A stretch of 5,893 bases of DNA, from positions 1-5,893 of the forward strand of contig JADFKA010000124.1 of assembly GCA_022565135.1 (NCBI GenBank). Direction: 5' to 3'. The position numbers were made by a program, and so were the translations under genes. How positions within the stretch are numbered: the first letter of the stretch is position 1; the number at the start of each line of letters is the position of its first letter. Shown in pieces: positions 4,859 through 5,893 of the stretch. The notes below the pieces were generated by a model. It searched no databases. It was not told the DNA's origin and saw only the letters and a program-made list of their open reading frames with translations. Source of the DNA: Pseudomonadota bacterium (lineage in GTDB: Bacteria > Pseudomonadota > Gammaproteobacteria > Steroidobacterales > Woeseiaceae).

Positions 4859-5893
4859 CTAGTCAGCCATATCCGGGGCCGCCTTATATGGTTGCGTCGC
4901 GATGACCAGCGCACCCGGACCGGCGTGTACGCCGAGTGCCGCACCGAGTTCCATCAATGTCAGCCTTGCAATCGCGGGAAGTTCGTCGCGCAAGTGATTT
5001 TCGAGTTCGCGTGCGTCATCGGGTGCGACCGCATGCCCAATCGCAATATTCAATTGTCCGATTGCGCGCGCGCGTCGGGCAACATGTTTTGCAAATCTCG
5101 CGACACGATTGTGTTCGCCGAGCATGAAGCCGCTCAATGCAATGCGACCATCGGCTGTTGTGTAGATGATCGGCATTACGTGCAGAAGATCTGCGACAGT
5201 CTTGACCCATTTTGGTACACGACCACCACGCACCGCGTAACTCAGGTTATTCAAGAGACAGTAGCTGCGTGTCTTGGGTATCAGCGCTTTGACCTCGGCA
5301 ATGGTCTGCCGAGCACTTAGCCCTGCATGCGCGCACTCAGCGGCGAACACCACAAGCATTCCCTGGCCCAACGACGCGTTAAGTGAATCGATCACGTATA
5401 CCTGTCCCGTTGCATCAATTCGATTTGCTGCGGATCGCGCTGCTTCAAGCGTGTCGCTGGCAGCAGCCGTCAGGTTGATCGAGAGTACAGCAGCAAAATG
5501 GCTGGCGAGAAACTGGAACTGACGACGAAAGTCACCGGGAGCCGGTTGCGATGTTGTCGGGTGATTTGAGTTGGAGGCGAGCTCCGCGAAAAATTCCTCT
5601 GCAGTGATGCTGACCTTATCGATATATGCCCGGTTACCGAATTGAATACGGCATGGCACCATGTGAATATCGAGGCGCTCCATGTCTTCGTCAGCGATAT
5701 CGGCGGCGGAGTCGGCGATGACCGCAAATTGTCTTGTAGTGTCATGGCTACTGTGTTGTTGAAGATGCATGTCATCGACTTTTTCGGCACTGACAACACC
5801 GTATTGACGGCTGACCTCAAATACGGTGCCTGGCTCGTTGACATGAATATGTATTTTCGCCTTGCGCTTGGTACCGGCGAGTACGAGTGACTC
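4859..5893 (-). CDS. FakA-DegV fusion protein (putative single-chain fatty acid kinase), 5' part beyond window edge
   Basis: The minus-strand frame is open from base 5893 to TAG at 4859-4861, giving 344 residues of a C-terminal part. Fragment residues 1-47 match the end of FakA/YloV proteins: ESLVLAG, then KIHIHVNEPGTVFE (13-26), YGVVSAEKVDDM (31-42) and QQH. In FakA the corresponding text is VKVHVHTNDPG, then KIENMREQH. A DegV (FakB) domain follows: ADSAADI (60-66), PTTSQPAPGDF (112-122), a DSLNASLGQG turn, LSYAVRGGRVP, and the terminal GVHAGPGALVIA. In Gram-positive bacteria FakB binds a fatty acid and FakA phosphorylates it for phospholipid synthesis; both on one chain would be a one-polypeptide kinase. 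The usual DegV SS-LSGTY loop reads SINLTAAASDT (138-148). An internal ATG at 5770 gives a plausible 303-residue DegV, but FakA-like coding continues upstream without a stop, so it is not the likely start. The DhaL/DAK2 kinase domain is predicted, not seen. Confidence 0.9.
   Translation of the reverse strand, partial: ESLVLAGTKRKAKIHIHVNEPGTVFEVSRQYGVVSAEKVDDMHLQQHSSHDTTRQFAVIADSAADIADEDMERLDIHMVPCRIQFGNRAYIDKVSITAEEFFAELASNSNHPTTSQPAPGDFRRQFQFLASHFAAVLSINLTAAASDTLEAARSAANRIDATGQVYVIDSLNASLGQGMLVVFAAECAHAGLSARQTIAEVKALIPKTRSYCLLNNLSYAVRGGRVPKWVKTVADLLHVMPIIYTTADGRIALSGFMLGEHNRVARFAKHVARRARAIGQLNIAIGHAVAPDDARELENHLRDELPAIARLTLMELGAALGVHAGPGALVIATQPYKAAPDMAD

Noticed and set aside
4807..4862. 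Cluster of three CTAG tetranucleotides near the convergent stops.
   Set aside because: CTAG can be rare in proteobacteria, but two of the three arise from TAG stop codons preceded by C, so chance is a sufficient explanation.
4859..5770. Stand-alone 303-residue DegV protein starting at ATG 5770.
   Set aside because: The open frame continues upstream to the window edge with clear FakA C-terminal motifs, and the ATG corresponds to the conserved internal Met of the FakA ending.

Overview
The window looks like chromosomal DNA from a gammaproteobacterium, or a close relative, of moderate GC. The evidence is protein content: a YadG/YadH-type ABC-2 exporter that matches my memory of the E. coli pair almost motif for motif, a NudC-type Nudix hydrolase, and a FlhC-like regulator. 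I cannot name the genus. There are six protein-coding genes, two of them cut by the window edges. I see no tRNA, rRNA, CRISPR array, insertion sequence or gene-free stretch above 300 bases.

Layout. Bases 1-893 (minus): NADH/NAD-capped-RNA pyrophosphatase NudC, missing only its C-terminus. Bases 967-1560 (minus): a FlhC-like zinc-binding transcription regulator. Bases 1561-1689: an AT-rich divergent regulatory region with several inverted repeats. Bases 1690-2358 (plus): an arginine-rich protein whose N-terminal third I align by eye with FlhD, the partner of FlhC, followed by about 150 residues of unknown helical sequence. Bases 2425-4810 (plus): a tight operon-like block of yadG (ATPase), yadH (permease) and an SRAP-family (YedK/HMCES) abasic-site DNA-crosslinking protein. 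The first pair overlaps by 4 bases and the second is separated by 2. Bases 4859-5893 (minus, converging): the C-terminal part of what reads as a FakA-DegV fusion, a putative one-chain fatty acid kinase whose N-terminal kinase domain lies beyond the right edge.

How the genes fit together. The FlhC-like and FlhD-like genes probably form one regulatory unit with a shared control region. That is unusual, because the classical flhDC genes form one co-directional operon. What they regulate cannot be seen, as no flagellar gene is present. YadG and YadH should form an inner-membrane exporter of unknown substrate. The SRAP gene is probably co-translated with them. The points most worth a second look are the divergent FlhC/FlhD-like pair with its extended partner, and the FakA-DegV fusion, which is easily misread as a stand-alone DegV protein starting at an internal methionine.
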